Positions 1-9,672 are shown, counted from the first letter of the stretch. The stretch is 64,000 nt of DNA from Bacteroidota bacterium (GCA_027488905.1 JAIYAT010000020.1:62001-126000); one strand, 5' to 3'. Notes: a model not told the origin generated them from the letters alone. Numbers and translations: made by a program.

Positions 1-1021
1 CAACCTTCTTTTTAAGTTTAAGCTTATTAACTGCACTTAAGCTAAGATTTTTACTATCGAGTAAAACCTTAATAGACTTACCAAGCATTAGCATATCTTT
101 TCTGATAGCCATTTTTTCTTGCGTAGAATACTCTGCTATGGGCAAATTTTTAGTAAGAACTGAATCAAAATCCTTCACAAATCCAATGGTTTGATTGTAT
201 TCAAAACGCTCTTCTACAGTTAGTTCTTCAACGTTAACTTTATTTAAAATTGAAATTACTTCGGCAGACAACTCCTTGTATTCTTCGGAAGACTTTGAAA
301 CATCAAGTGTAAAATACGCAGGAACAATAGCAATTAGGATCAACATAACCAATCCTACACCCTTTTGACCGTCGTTTGAACCATGTGAAAAACTCACCCC
401 AGTGCAGGTAAGTAATAAAATAAGGCGAATCCAAAACGGCGGTGGCGCATTACTGGTTGGTTCTTTAAAGATTTGACGGTTCTTAATGACTTGCCTCATA
501 ATATACATTAAAAGAATAGCCAAGCTAAAACCAAGCAAAGGAGAAAGTAGCAAAGACAAACCAATATCGGAGGCCTTACCCCAATTTACATAGCTGTGTG
601 ATTTATCAACAGCGATAAAAGAGAAGGCCAAGCCAACTCCAATTATTGAACCAATAAGGGTATGTGAACTCGAGCAAGGTATTCCAAAATACCAAGTACC
701 TAAATTCCAAAGGATTGCGGTAAGTAATAAGGCTAAAATGAGCGCAACGTTGTGGTAAATGTCTGTGTCTAATAATAGCTCTGGTGGCAACAATGTTGAA
801 ATGCCCATAGCAACAGCTATTCCACCAGCAAAAACACCAATGGCATTCCAAACACCACTCCATATAACTGCAATCCAAGGCTTTAGTGAATTTGTGTAAA
901 TAACAGTAGCTACTGCATTTGCTGTATCATGAAAGCCGTTAATAAATTCGAATGCCGCCGCAGCAAACAAACATAAAATAAGTAAGAGGGTAAGCGAAGT
1001 ATCGAGTCCGAATAATTGCAT
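1..1021 (-). CDS. PiT-family inorganic phosphate transporter, C-terminus cut by window edge
   Basis: The ORF track misses this gene because it runs off the left edge. From the ATG at 1019-1021 the minus strand stays open for 340 codons. The N-terminus has the PiT signature HDTANAVAT at residues 31-39, then FGIPCSSSHTLIG, and a second half-repeat signature SHGSNDGQKGVG. These paired GxNDA-like motifs are typical of PiT permeases, which import phosphate with H+ or Na+. A hydrophilic stretch follows (KSSEEYKELSAEV...), probably the cytoplasmic loop, so the second membrane half lies outside the window. It is transcribed divergently from the S46 peptidase. Unlike the copy at 4118 no PhoU-like partner is visible here, although one could lie beyond the edge. 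Confidence 0.88.
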   Translation of the reverse strand, partial: MQLFGLDTSLTLLLILCLFAAAAFEFINGFHDTANAVATVIYTNSLKPWIAVIWSGVWNAIGVFAGGIAVAMGISTLLPPELLLDTDIYHNVALILALLLTAILWNLGTWYFGIPCSSSHTLIGSIIGVGLAFSFIAVDKSHSYVNWGKASDIGLSLLLSPLLGFSLAILLMYIMRQVIKNRQIFKEPTSNAPPPFWIRLILLLTCTGVSFSHGSNDGQKGVGLVMLILIAIVPAYFTLDVSKSSEEYKELSAEVISILNKVNVEELTVEERFEYNQTIGFVKDFDSVLTKNLPIAEYSTQEKMAIRKDMLMLGKSIKVLLDSKNLSLSAVNKLKLKKKV

Positions 1022-1161
1022 TATTGCAAATTTAAGTTCAAGAAAGCCATTTCAATATTATGTATTTGTTAACATAAGGTTAACATGATTTTTGCCATTT
1101 ATCAAAAAAAAAGAATGAAACTAAAGCAAGATAAGTAGATTGCGGGCGCAATTTTTTATTT

Positions 1162-3312
1162 ATGAAGAAATATATTTATACATTAAGCACATTATTATTG
1201 CTATTGGCAAGCACAGCAAAAGCTGATGAAGGCATGTGGCTTCCTTTATTGCTCAAGAAATACAACTATGAGCAAATGAAAGCCAAGGGATTAAAATTAA
1301 CTCCAGAACAATTGTACGATGTTAACAATAGTTCATTAAAAGATGCGATTGTTTGGTTCAATGGCGGATGTACTGGAGAGATTATATCAAACCAAGGATT
1401 AATTTTAACTAATCACCACTGTGGTTATGATGCAATTGCCTCCAAGTCTGTAAAGGGAGATAATATCCTTGACAATGGTTTTTGGGCAAAAAATAATGGT
1501 GAAGAAAAGCCAATTCCAGGTATGTGGGTTTCGATTGTGGTTAGAATGGAAGACATGACAGACAGAGTACTTTCTGAAATTAAGGGCACTGCTGAAAAAG
1601 ACCGTCCAGCCAAACTTCAAGAAATATTCAAAAACATTACTGATGAAGCAAAAAAGGGAACTGGGTATGAAGCTCAAATGCGCGAAATGTTTAAAGGCAA
1701 TGCCTACTACCTTTTTGTATTCCAAAAATATACAGACATCCGTTTGGTTGGAACACCACCTCAAAGCGTAGGGAAATTTGGTGGAGATGCAGATAATTGG
1801 ATGTGGCCACGTCATACAGGTGACTTTTCAATGTTTAGAATATATGTAAATAAAAACAATGAAGCTGCTGCTTATTCTGCAGATAACGTTCCATTTAAAC
1901 CTAAACACCATTTACCAGTTAGCTTAAAAGGTGTTAAAGAAGGCGATTATGCAATGATTTATGGCTTTCCAGGCAGAACCAATAGATATGAATTCTCGCA
2001 AGGAATTGAATTAGCAGTTGATAAAATAAATCCTACCATCGTAAATCTTAGAGACATCAGATTGAAAGCTTGGAAAGAAGTTATGGACAAAAGTGAAGAA
2101 GACCGATTAAAACTTTCCGCTGATTATGCATCAATTGCTAACTATTGGAAATATTTTATTGGACAAACAGAACAATTAAAAAGACTCAATGTATATGGCT
2201 ATAAAAAGGAAATGGAAACAAAATTTTCATCCTTTGCCAAAGGGAAGGCTGAATATGAGAACATTTTATTAAATGTAGAAAAAGCTTATGTAGACTATAG
2301 ACCAATAGCCTTACAAAGAACTTACCTTACAGAAGGAATTTTAGGTGTTTCTATAAATGGCTTTGCGGCAAGCATGCTTACCTATGAAAAAGCTGCTAAA
2401 AACAATGCAGATACTGCTGGCGCAAGAAAGGCAATTGCAGCAGCAAAGGCCAATGCAGAAGAATTTTATACAGCCTTTTTTCCAAGTGCTGATGAGAAAA
2501 TTTTGGCTCAAATCTTAGAAATGTACTACAACAATATCCCCGCTGAACAGCAAGCTCCATACATGGCAATCATCTTAAAATCAAAAGGAAAAACAAATAC
2601 AGAAAAATTCAAAGCATTTTCAGCTATGGTTTATGCTAAAAGTATGTTTTCTACCAAAGAAAAATTTGAGGCATTTGCAGCAAAACCAGACTATAAAAAA
2701 TTGGTTAACGACCCTTGTTTTGCCATGGTAAAGTCCTTTTATGATCATTATATAAATAACTACAAACCAAAAGTGGATGCATTTAATGCAGCAATAGGAC
2801 CAGAATCACGCGGATATATCAAAGGATTAATGCAGATGATGCCTGAGAAAACTTTCTATCCTGATGCAAACTCATCGCTACGTTTAACTTACGGTTCGGT
2901 TCAAGCATATGAACCAAAAGATGCTGTTAAATTTACATTCCAAACAACCTTAGATGGAGTTATGGAAAAATACAATCCTAAAGATTTTGAATTTCAGGTT
3001 CCTCAAAAACTGATAGACCTTTATAATGCAAAAGATTTTGGCGATTATAAATTAGAAAACGGTAAAATGCCAGTTGCCTTTATTACCAATAATGATATTA
3101 CAGGCGGAAACAGCGGTTCTCCAGTTATTGACGGAGAAGGAAGGTTAATTGGATTAGCTTTTGACGGCAATTGGGAAGCAATGAGCGGTGACATTGTATT
3201 TGATGAAAAATACAAGCGCACCATCAATGTAGATGTTAGATATGTACTTTTCTTAATAGACAAATTAGGTGGAGCTCCTCATATTGTCAATGAAATGACT
3301 TTGGTGAAATAG
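1162..3312 (+). CDS. S46 family dipeptidyl-peptidase, DPP7-like
   Basis: 716 aa with an N-terminal signal peptide (MKKYIYTLSTLLLLLASTAKA), so exported, probably periplasmic. The chymotrypsin-like S46 family releases dipeptides from peptide N-termini. The catalytic His region TNHHCGYDAI is at residues 83-92 and the serine motif GGNSGSPV places the nucleophile at Ser651. Eighteen residues downstream is Gly669 in AFDGNW; in characterised Porphyromonas enzymes Gly here goes with DPP7 (hydrophobic P1) and Arg with DPP11 (acidic P1), so DPP7-type specificity is inferred. Length is normal for the family. A strong hairpin terminator follows the stop. It likely supports peptide nutrition. Confidence 0.93.
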   Translation: MKKYIYTLSTLLLLLASTAKADEGMWLPLLLKKYNYEQMKAKGLKLTPEQLYDVNNSSLKDAIVWFNGGCTGEIISNQGLILTNHHCGYDAIASKSVKGDNILDNGFWAKNNGEEKPIPGMWVSIVVRMEDMTDRVLSEIKGTAEKDRPAKLQEIFKNITDEAKKGTGYEAQMREMFKGNAYYLFVFQKYTDIRLVGTPPQSVGKFGGDADNWMWPRHTGDFSMFRIYVNKNNEAAAYSADNVPFKPKHHLPVSLKGVKEGDYAMIYGFPGRTNRYEFSQGIELAVDKINPTIVNLRDIRLKAWKEVMDKSEEDRLKLSADYASIANYWKYFIGQTEQLKRLNVYGYKKEMETKFSSFAKGKAEYENILLNVEKAYVDYRPIALQRTYLTEGILGVSINGFAASMLTYEKAAKNNADTAGARKAIAAAKANAEEFYTAFFPSADEKILAQILEMYYNNIPAEQQAPYMAIILKSKGKTNTEKFKAFSAMVYAKSMFSTKEKFEAFAAKPDYKKLVNDPCFAMVKSFYDHYINNYKPKVDAFNAAIGPESRGYIKGLMQMMPEKTFYPDANSSLRLTYGSVQAYEPKDAVKFTFQTTLDGVMEKYNPKDFEFQVPQKLIDLYNAKDFGDYKLENGKMPVAFITNNDITGGNSGSPVIDGEGRLIGLAFDGNWEAMSGDIVFDEKYKRTINVDVRYVLFLIDKLGGAPHIVNEMTLVK

Positions 3313-3333
3313 GATTTTTTATTAATCAGAGAA

Positions 3334-3360
3334 AAGGAGGTTGGCATTGCCGACCTCCTT
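3334..3360 (+). terminator. Rho-independent terminator after S46 peptidase
   Basis: A 12-bp stem AAGGAGGTTGGC / GCCGACCTCCTT with one G-T wobble and a 3-nt loop, followed directly by a T-run on the plus strand. It sits 21 bases after the peptidase stop. Confidence 0.85.
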
Positions 3361-3455
3361 TTTTTATGCCCAAATCAGAAGTAATATTAAGTTATCGCTA
3401 ACCCACGGTTAAGTTGATTCAATTCCCTTAAGTTTGCCATTGAAATATTTTAACC

Positions 3456-4103
3456 ATGAGTTTAAACTCCATTATTCAGCTTTTTACACCTAAAGACAAG
3501 GTTTTTTACTCCCTTTTTGAAGAGATTGCCATCAACGTGGCAGATATGGGAAAATTAATAAAGTCATTTACTTCTGAGTCTGATTTAGAAAAAAGAATTC
3601 AAATTCTAGTTGAACTAGAAAATTTAGAACACAAAAATGATGAACGAACGCATCGTGTTTTTATAGAATTAGGAAAAAACTTCATTACGCCTTTTGATAG
3701 AGAAGATATTCATTATTTGGCTATTTCATTGGATGATATATGTGATTACATTTATGCAGCTTCTAAAAAAATAAGCTATTATAAAGTTAACCCCAATGAA
3801 AAGGGTATTCAAAAAATGGCGGAAATTATCGAAACAGGAGCAGAAGCCATTAAAAAGGCAGTTTTTGAATTGCGAAATATGAAAAATGTAAATAACATTA
3901 CAGATGCCATATTTAAAGTAAAAAACATCGAAAACCAGGCAGATGATTTATTCTACGCTTGCATTGAGGAGCTTTTTGAGCAGGAAAATGATATTAAGAT
4001 GCTAATCAAAAGACGTGAGATTTACCAGGTTTTAGAAATTGTAACAGACAAATTCGAAGACGCTACAAATGTCATAGAGTCCATTGTAATTAAATACGCT
4101 TAA
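3456..4103 (+). CDS. DUF47/PhoU-like accessory protein of PiT transporter
   Basis: 215 aa, soluble and mostly alpha-helical, without signal peptide. The sequence (LFTPKDKVFYSLFEEIAINVADMGKLI... LVELENLEHKNDERTH) matches the DUF47 family of PhoU-related proteins commonly encoded just upstream of PiT permeases. These proteins are thought to modulate phosphate uptake; the mechanism in Bacteroidota is not established. The stop is 14 bases before the PiT start, which supports co-transcription and a functional pair. Length fits the family. Confidence 0.88.
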   Translation: MSLNSIIQLFTPKDKVFYSLFEEIAINVADMGKLIKSFTSESDLEKRIQILVELENLEHKNDERTHRVFIELGKNFITPFDREDIHYLAISLDDICDYIYAASKKISYYKVNPNEKGIQKMAEIIETGAEAIKKAVFELRNMKNVNNITDAIFKVKNIENQADDLFYACIEELFEQENDIKMLIKRREIYQVLEIVTDKFEDATNVIESIVIKYA

Positions 4104-4117
4104 TTCAAATCAGGAGA

Positions 4118-5512
4118 ATGACCTTCCTTATCATCATTATCATTTTAGCACTGGTCTTCGATTACATCAATGGGTTTCATGATGCAGCCAATTCAATTGC
4201 TACCATTGTTTCAACAAAAGTATTAACTCCTTTTCAAGCAGTTATTTGGGCCGCATTCTTTAATACAATTGCCTTTTTTATATTTAAAGACCATGCGGTA
4301 GCAAATACTATTGGCAAAACTGTTTACAAAGAATTTATTACCCTTGAAGTTATTTTTGCTGGATTAATTGCTGCCATCATTTGGAATCTGCTTACTTGGT
4401 GGTATGGTATTCCTTCTAGCTCTTCTCATACTTTAATTGGTGGTTTTGCTGGTGCTGCCATTTCACATGCTTGGGCAACAAAAGGCATGATTGGTATTCC
4501 TTCTATCGTAGAAATGGATAAAATTTCTAAGACCATATTATTCATTTTCATTGCACCCTTTATGGGCATGGCTATTTCAATGTTTATCACATTGGTAACC
4601 ATTATGCAAAATATTTGGTATCGAATTGCCATTATCTTGATTACCGCGTTAGGTACTTTTTTCCTCTTTGATTATTTAGAACAAGGCAAGCTTGCAGAAA
4701 ATTTAAATAAATACTACCATGTAGATAAATATGCGGCTGCAGCGGAGTTAAATCCACAACTCACTTATAAATTAGATTCGGTAAATGCATATGTTAATGC
4801 CGCTAAACCCTTGCTATCTCAATACGATAAGTTGGGTGCCATGCAACTTGCAGAAAAAATAAAACTAGATACGAACCCTAACATCAATGCAGAAATTTTA
4901 GCAAGCGACTTAGACCATGCTAATAACTCAATCATTGCTTGGGGAATTATGGCGGTAGTGTTGCTTTTTATTTTAACATATCTTTATGTTGAAAAAGTAA
5001 AATCACCAACCTCATTTAGGGTTGCAAACATGTTCAAAAGACTGCAATTGCTTTCTTCGGCAGCATTTAGCATTGGCCATGGCGGCAATGATGCACAAAA
5101 AGTAATGGGGATTATTGCTGCCGCTATGGTTGCAAATGGCAATATAACCGACCTTAAACAAATGCCAGATTGGGTTCCAATGGCTTGTTACACTGCTATT
5201 GGTTTAGGAACATTAAGTGGAGGTTGGAAGATTGTTAAAACCATGGGTTCAAAAATTACTAAAGTTACGCCATTAGAAGGCGTAAGTGCTGAAACTGCTG
5301 GGGCCTTAACTTTATTTATGACCGAGCAAATGGGTATTCCGGTGAGCACAACACATACCATTACAGGTTCTATCATTGGCGTTGGTGCAACCAAAAGATT
5401 ATCTGCAGTGAGATGGGGTGTAACAGTTAGCTTACTTTGGGCCTGGGTTCTAACCATTCCAGTGAGCGCTGTATTAGCTGGCTTAACCTATTTTCTTATT
5501 AGTTTATTCTAA
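4118..5512 (+). CDS. PiT-family inorganic phosphate transporter
   Basis: 464 aa, polytopic inner-membrane protein. The N-terminal half carries HDAANSIAT at residues 21-29 and YGIPSSSSHTLIG; the second half repeats the signature as GHGGNDAQKVMG and VSTTHTITGSI. Between the halves is a hydrophilic insert of roughly 90 residues (about 185-275), often seen in Bacteroidota PiT proteins. It should import phosphate by ion symport. It follows the PhoU-like gene by 14 bases. The last 14 bases overlap the convergent glycosyltransferase gene, and a copy of the iterated 10-mer lies just past the stop. Confidence 0.92.
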   Translation: MTFLIIIIILALVFDYINGFHDAANSIATIVSTKVLTPFQAVIWAAFFNTIAFFIFKDHAVANTIGKTVYKEFITLEVIFAGLIAAIIWNLLTWWYGIPSSSSHTLIGGFAGAAISHAWATKGMIGIPSIVEMDKISKTILFIFIAPFMGMAISMFITLVTIMQNIWYRIAIILITALGTFFLFDYLEQGKLAENLNKYYHVDKYAAAAELNPQLTYKLDSVNAYVNAAKPLLSQYDKLGAMQLAEKIKLDTNPNINAEILASDLDHANNSIIAWGIMAVVLLFILTYLYVEKVKSPTSFRVANMFKRLQLLSSAAFSIGHGGNDAQKVMGIIAAAMVANGNITDLKQMPDWVPMACYTAIGLGTLSGGWKIVKTMGSKITKVTPLEGVSAETAGALTLFMTEQMGIPVSTTHTITGSIIGVGATKRLSAVRWGVTVSLLWAWVLTIPVSAVLAGLTYFLISLF

Positions 5513-6650
5513 GGGTTTCGGTTTGAACCAAGCCCTCATAACAAGAGAATAGTTTGTCTAAATCTATTTGCCAATTATATTTTGTATCGCTGGCATGAGC
5601 CGCATTATGAGCCTTTTGGTTCAAACCAATACCATTGCCTAGGAGAGTTTCAATTGCTGATGCTATTGCCTTGGTATCCTTTAAATCGACATAGAAACCA
5701 ATATCTGTATCATTATTAAGTTCTTGATAAATATGGGTATTTGCAAATATGGAAGGCAATCCGATTGCCATGTATTCGAACAATTTTCTTTCATGGCTCA
5801 CCAACATTTCAGCAGGTTGGTTTTTTAAACAAATTCCAATTTTACATTGCTTTGAAATTTGATAAGCTTCAGCCATTTCAAGCCTTCCATACAATTGAAC
5901 TTGTGTTTCAATTTCATTCCAATAACTCAAATGGGAAAAGCCGTGGTTTGCCTTTGAACCAAAATAACCGATGAGATGAAGTTTAACCAAAAGACCCTTT
6001 TGCTTTAGCTGGAAAATAGCTTCCAACAATGAATCTACCTCATAGTACATGTCTCTAATCATGCCAATGTAGAAAATTTCATTGGTTGGCAAAGAGGCTC
6101 TATCCAAATTTCTAAAAGGCTTAAATTGTTTAATATCGGCAAAATTCTGTATGATGGTACATTCCTCTTCCTTTACAAAAAAAGCAGGCAAAAACCTTGG
6201 ATGTGCCACAACCACAATAAAGTGTAAAAACTGTTTAGCAAATCTTAACAACAGATTATAAGATTGTGCCACAGCTTTTTTTAGTATCGGTTTGACCCAA
6301 GGTTTCAATAAAATATCATGATATGTATTTTCATGTATATCATAAATTACCTTTTTGCCAGATAAAGCCAAGACAATTCCATAGGGAATCATCTCGGCAT
6401 CATGAATATGGTACAACTGCGCATCAGCATAAAGCGCTTCTTTAAAAACCTGAAAGGCAGTAAGTGTAAAGCGTCTTAAAAAGGTTTTTGGCTTTTGAAT
6501 GCCAATAACCTTAACATCGTTTATAATGCCACTTCTATCTCCAATTGCAATTAGGGTTACCTCATATTTTGTAGCTAATGAAACACATTCTCTATAAAAA
6601 ACCCGTGAATCCCAAATATGATGAACAGAAGAGAAATGGCAAACCCTCAT
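5499..6650 (-). CDS. Glycosyltransferase, GT-B fold (GT4-like)
   Basis: 383 aa. The N-terminal domain begins [18 protein letters not shown] and includes [16 protein letters not shown] and VIYDIHE, typical of GT-B enzymes acting on lipid- or surface-linked sugars. The C-terminal nucleotide-sugar site has the E-x7-E type element [19 protein letters not shown]. The substrate cannot be told. The start overlaps the stop of the acyl-CoA dehydrogenase by ATGA, suggesting translational coupling, although the two have no obvious shared pathway. Two copies of the iterated 10-mer lie in the last 130 bases, read as VQTE and GLNQ in a weakly conserved tail. Confidence 0.85.
   Translation of the reverse strand: MRVCHFSSVHHIWDSRVFYRECVSLATKYEVTLIAIGDRSGIINDVKVIGIQKPKTFLRRFTLTAFQVFKEALYADAQLYHIHDAEMIPYGIVLALSGKKVIYDIHENTYHDILLKPWVKPILKKAVAQSYNLLLRFAKQFLHFIVVVAHPRFLPAFFVKEEECTIIQNFADIKQFKPFRNLDRASLPTNEIFYIGMIRDMYYEVDSLLEAIFQLKQKGLLVKLHLIGYFGSKANHGFSHLSYWNEIETQVQLYGRLEMAEAYQISKQCKIGICLKNQPAEMLVSHERKLFEYMAIGLPSIFANTHIYQELNNDTDIGFYVDLKDTKAIASAIETLLGNGIGLNQKAHNAAHASDTKYNWQIDLDKLFSCYEGLVQTETLRIN
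5520..5529 (+). repeat. Iterated 10-mer copy 1
   Basis: GGTTTGAACC, flanks TTTC/AAGC. It lies at the 3' end of the glycosyltransferase gene, antisense phase VQTE. Confidence 0.9.
5618..5627 (-). repeat. Iterated 10-mer copy 2
   Basis: Complement orientation, in the glycosyltransferase, read as GLNQ. Confidence 0.9.
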
Positions 6651-7789
6651 TTTAGAACAGCGCGAGAAATAACCAATTTCTGAATTTCACTGGTTCCTTC
6701 TCCAATCGTGCAAAGTTTTGAGTCGCGGTAGAATTTCTCAACAGGGAAATCTTTGGTGTACCCATAACCTCCAAATATTTGAACAGCTTCGGTTGAAGCC
6801 CAAACTGCCACCTCACTGGCATAATACTTGGCCATAGCGCCTTCTTTATTTACAGAAAGATGCTTGTTCTTTCTATCAGCAGCTTGCATGATAAGTAATT
6901 CTGATGCTTCAATTCTTGTAGCCATATCAGCCAACTTAAATGCAATTCCTTGGAAATTGCTAATTGGTTGACCAAATTGTTGACGCTCTTTAGAATATTT
7001 CAAGGCTGCTTCATAAGCACCTTTGGCAATTCCTAAAGATAATGCGGCAATAGAGATTCTACCACCATCTAATATTTTCATGGCTTGTTTAAAACCATCC
7101 CCAACGTTTCCTAAAATATTTTCTTCAGGAATTCTGCAGTCTTCAAAGATAAGCTCAGCGGTTTCGCTTGCACGCATACCCAACTTGTTTTCTTTTTTAC
7201 CGCCTTTAAAACCTGGAGTACCTCTTTCTACTACAAAGGCTGTAATTCCATTGCTATCCAACAAATCCCCTGTTCTTGCCAAAACCACGGCAACATTTCC
7301 TGTTAAACCATGAGTAATCCAATTTTTGGTGCCATTCAAGACCCAATGATTTCCGTCTTTCTTAGCCACACATTGCATGCGCATGGCATCCGAACCTGTA
7401 TTTGCTTCTGTTAGACCCCAAGCACCAATCCATTCTCCGCTTGCTAATTTTGGTAACCATTTAGCCTTTTGTTCTTCATTACCAAAGTACATGATATGGC
7501 CTGTGCAAAGACTATTATGTGCAGCCATGCTCAAACCTACAGAACCGCAAACTTTGGATAATTCAACTATAGCAGTTACATATTCAAAGTAACCAAAACC
7601 TGCACCACCATAGTTTTCCGGCACAAGCACTCCTAACAAACCAAGTTTACCCATTTCCTTAAAAGCTTCAATTGGAAAATATTGAGCCTCGTCCCACTCC
7701 ATCACATTGGGGCGAATGTGCTTTTCTGCGAAGTCCCTAACCATTTGGGCAATCATTTTTTGATTTTCAGTTTGATCGAAATTCATCAT
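6647..7789 (-). CDS. Acyl-CoA dehydrogenase
   Basis: 380 aa, the usual length for the short/medium-chain FAD acyl-CoA dehydrogenases that introduce the trans-2 double bond in fatty or branched acyl-CoA breakdown. Visible are [37 protein letters not shown] and the C-terminal [15 protein letters not shown], in which Glu364 is the expected catalytic base of butyryl-CoA-type enzymes. Chain-length preference cannot be read with confidence. It ends in a 4-base ATGA overlap with the glycosyltransferase. The start [10 protein letters not shown] fits the family; either Met is possible. Confidence 0.93.
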   Translation of the reverse strand: MMNFDQTENQKMIAQMVRDFAEKHIRPNVMEWDEAQYFPIEAFKEMGKLGLLGVLVPENYGGAGFGYFEYVTAIVELSKVCGSVGLSMAAHNSLCTGHIMYFGNEEQKAKWLPKLASGEWIGAWGLTEANTGSDAMRMQCVAKKDGNHWVLNGTKNWITHGLTGNVAVVLARTGDLLDSNGITAFVVERGTPGFKGGKKENKLGMRASETAELIFEDCRIPEENILGNVGDGFKQAMKILDGGRISIAALSLGIAKGAYEAALKYSKERQQFGQPISNFQGIAFKLADMATRIEASELLIMQAADRKNKHLSVNKEGAMAKYYASEVAVWASTEAVQIFGGYGYTKDFPVEKFYRDSKLCTIGEGTSEIQKLVISRAVLK

Positions 7790-7918
7790 ATATGTTAAGT
7801 TTTAAATATTATTTTTCAGACTTAGTTGCAAGTATATTAGATTTTTTTCTAAGTGCCATTATCGTTTCAATTAACCAAAAAGATTAAATTAAGTTTATAA
7901 AATAGTTCTGATTTACTC

Positions 7919-8626
7919 CTAGTTAATAGTCAAGTAAATGGCTATCCTTTCAAAAATACTATCGTTGATAATTTTAATTTCTTTCAACTCCTCTAACCTT
8001 TTAAATTTCCCATGTTGCTTTCGATAATTTAGGATAGCCTTAGACAAAGTAAACGTAAAATATGGATGTGCAGAAAGTGTTTTATAATCGACCTCATTGA
8101 GATCAAATACTGCATTTGTGGAAGGTGTTATGGTTAAACGTTCCTTTAAATCAAATAGTAAATCCTCTTTAAATCCATACACTTCGGTTAATTGGTTTAA
8201 AGTTATAAATCCACCCAATCCTTCTCTGTACTTTATAATACGGGAGGCTAAAGTTGGACCTATTCCTGGCAAAGAAACCAAATCGGCGCTATCTGCCGTG
8301 TTTACTTCAAATGTTATATTTTTCTTAGGAATAAAGCTCTTTTCAAAGGGAACAAAAGTTTTTCTTTTTTCGGTTTGAACCGAGGTTTTGCGACTCCAAT
8401 TTTTATAGTTTGATTTCTTTTCTGAGTCGTAACTTGGAAATGAATCTTTTAAGGCGGCGATGTATTTCAAGTCAAAATTGTGCTGAGGCATTGGTTCAAA
8501 CCGACCATAAATAAAGCTTACAACCAATAAAAATGACAAGAGATAAAGTAAACTTCTAATTCCCTTTTGTTCTTGTTGGGTAAAGAAAAAGTAAGTTCTT
8601 ATAAATCGCTTAATCTTCCTCTTCAT
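7919..8626 (-). CDS. Membrane-anchored helix-hairpin-helix (ComEA-like) protein
   Basis: I start this at the second Met (MKRKIKRFIRTYFFF) because the ORF-track start lies well inside the microprotein upstream; this gives 235 aa. A basic N-terminus is followed by one membrane segment (SLLYLLSFLLVVSFIYG), then a linker and tandem helix-hairpin-helix DNA-binding repeats: VNTADSADLVSLPGIGPTLASRIIKYREGLGGF and DLNEVDYKTLSAHPYFTFTLSKAILNYRKQHGKF. ComEA proteins bind incoming DNA during transformation, but in Bacteroidota such HhH proteins are common and untested. The linker carries two copies of the iterated 10-mer, read as VQTEK and RFEP. It overlaps the 52-aa gene by 17 bases. Confidence 0.8.
   Translation of the reverse strand: MKRKIKRFIRTYFFFTQQEQKGIRSLLYLLSFLLVVSFIYGRFEPMPQHNFDLKYIAALKDSFPSYDSEKKSNYKNWSRKTSVQTEKRKTFVPFEKSFIPKKNITFEVNTADSADLVSLPGIGPTLASRIIKYREGLGGFITLNQLTEVYGFKEDLLFDLKERLTITPSTNAVFDLNEVDYKTLSAHPYFTFTLSKAILNYRKQHGKFKRLEELKEIKIINDSIFERIAIYLTIN
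8372..8381 (+). repeat. Iterated 10-mer copy 3
   Basis: TTTTTTC upstream flank; in the ComEA-like gene linker, read as VQTEK. Confidence 0.9.
8493..8502 (-). repeat. Iterated 10-mer copy 4
   Basis: In the ComEA-like gene after the membrane helix, read as RFEP; 111 bases from copy 3. Confidence 0.9.
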
Positions 8627-8768
8627 CCTCCTCAGGTTTTGGATTGATTTTAGGGTTTTTAACAAAGAAGAAATATAATAAAGCCACTACCACCGCTGCG
8701 AAAAAAAATTCGGTTAGAAACCAAAACATAAATCCGGCAGGTGCAGGTTCTGAGAGTATAAAGAACAT
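8610..8768 (-). CDS. 52-aa single-pass membrane microprotein with acidic tail
   Basis: This short frame is not in the ORF track. It reads MFFILSEPAPAGFMFWFLTE, one aromatic-rich membrane helix (about residues 12-36) and a very acidic end (PKPEEDEEED). It starts one base after the stop of the RmlD-like gene and its end overlaps the likely start of the HhH gene by 17 bases, so it fills the gap in an operon exactly. That spacing plus a sensible topology argues for a real gene. I do not recognise a family and give no function; N-out/C-in with a cytoplasmic acidic tail is a guess. Confidence 0.65.
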   Translation of the reverse strand: MFFILSEPAPAGFMFWFLTEFFFAAVVVALLYFFFVKNPKINPKPEEDEEED

Positions 8769-8769
8769 A

Positions 8770-9672
8770 TTATTGTTGATTCAATTGTTTATCTAAAACG
8801 GCCAAGCCTTCTTCAAAAGAATGAGGTGCATAACCTAAATCTTTTATGGCCTTATCTAAAATAAAGCCTGTAATTGGAGGACGTTTGGCTGGTTGTTTTA
8901 TGCCCTCGCTGGTAGAAATATTTAGCAATGATTTATCTAATTTCCAATAAGTAGCAACTTTGTACACCAAATCAAATACACTCATAAAATCCCTACCACT
9001 GATGTTATAAATGCCTTGGGCTTTTTTTGCTGCTAGCAAGGCACAACCTTGCGCCAAATCTTCTGCTAAGGTAGGTGTTCTAAATTGGTCGGATACTACA
9101 TTAATTGACTTTCCAGATTCTAAAGCACCCTTTGCCCAAAGGACAATATTACTTCTGCTCATATCACTCACGATGCCGTAAACCAAAACAGTTCTGGCAA
9201 TTGACCAACTTTTTGCTTTTTCTATTACCACTTGCTCTGCTTTCCATTTTGAGTGGCCGTAGTAACTTAGCGGGTCTGGTTGCTCCTCCTCGGTTACGGG
9301 TCCGTGCGTGCCGTTAAAAATAAAATCTGTGCTAAGGTGCACCAAATGAACGCTATTGTCATTGCAGGCTTGAACCAAATATAAAACTGCATCCACATTT
9401 AGCTTATCACAACCTTCTTTATCGCTTTCACAGGCATCCACGTTGGTCATTGCAGCAGTATTGATCACTACTTCTGGTTTGTGCTTTGCTATGACGGTAG
9501 AAACTTCTATTTCATTGGTAATATCTAAGCTTTCATAAACGTAACCACTTGGGTTTGGAAATCTATCTGCACCTCTAGCGGTGGCAATAAGCTGAACCTC
9601 TGGGTTAGATTGGTATCTTTCAATTAATTTTTGACCTAATAGGCCATTGCTTCCGGTAATTAAGATTTTCAT
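8770..9672 (-). CDS. RmlD-like dTDP-4-dehydrorhamnose reductase family protein
   Basis: 300 aa extended short-chain dehydrogenase. It opens with the nucleotide-binding motif ITGSNGLLGQ and has the catalytic Y-x3-K in YYGHSKWKAE plus STDFIFNG, typical of RmlD/sugar-nucleotide reductases. Family members reduce the 4-keto group of dTDP-6-deoxy-lyxo-hexulose. RmlA, B and C partners are not in the window, so the exact substrate is uncertain. It heads a minus-strand operon with the 52-aa microprotein (gap 1 base) and the HhH protein. Confidence 0.85.
   Translation of the reverse strand: MKILITGSNGLLGQKLIERYQSNPEVQLIATARGADRFPNPSGYVYESLDITNEIEVSTVIAKHKPEVVINTAAMTNVDACESDKEGCDKLNVDAVLYLVQACNDNSVHLVHLSTDFIFNGTHGPVTEEEQPDPLSYYGHSKWKAEQVVIEKAKSWSIARTVLVYGIVSDMSRSNIVLWAKGALESGKSINVVSDQFRTPTLAEDLAQGCALLAAKKAQGIYNISGRDFMSVFDLVYKVATYWKLDKSLLNISTSEGIKQPAKRPPITGFILDKAIKDLGYAPHSFEEGLAVLDKQLNQQ

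Noticed and set aside
373-383. A near copy of the iterated 10-mer (CGTTTGAACCA) in the left-edge PiT gene
   Set aside because: It encodes the conserved HGSND motif of PiT permeases, so protein constraint explains it; not counted among the 19.
606-878. 90-aa minus-strand ORF in the track
   Set aside because: It is an alternative frame of the left-edge PiT permease, whose true frame is open over the same region.
1405-1815. 136-aa minus-strand ORF inside the S46 peptidase
   Set aside because: Shadow of a clearly coding frame on the other strand; no domain or start context.
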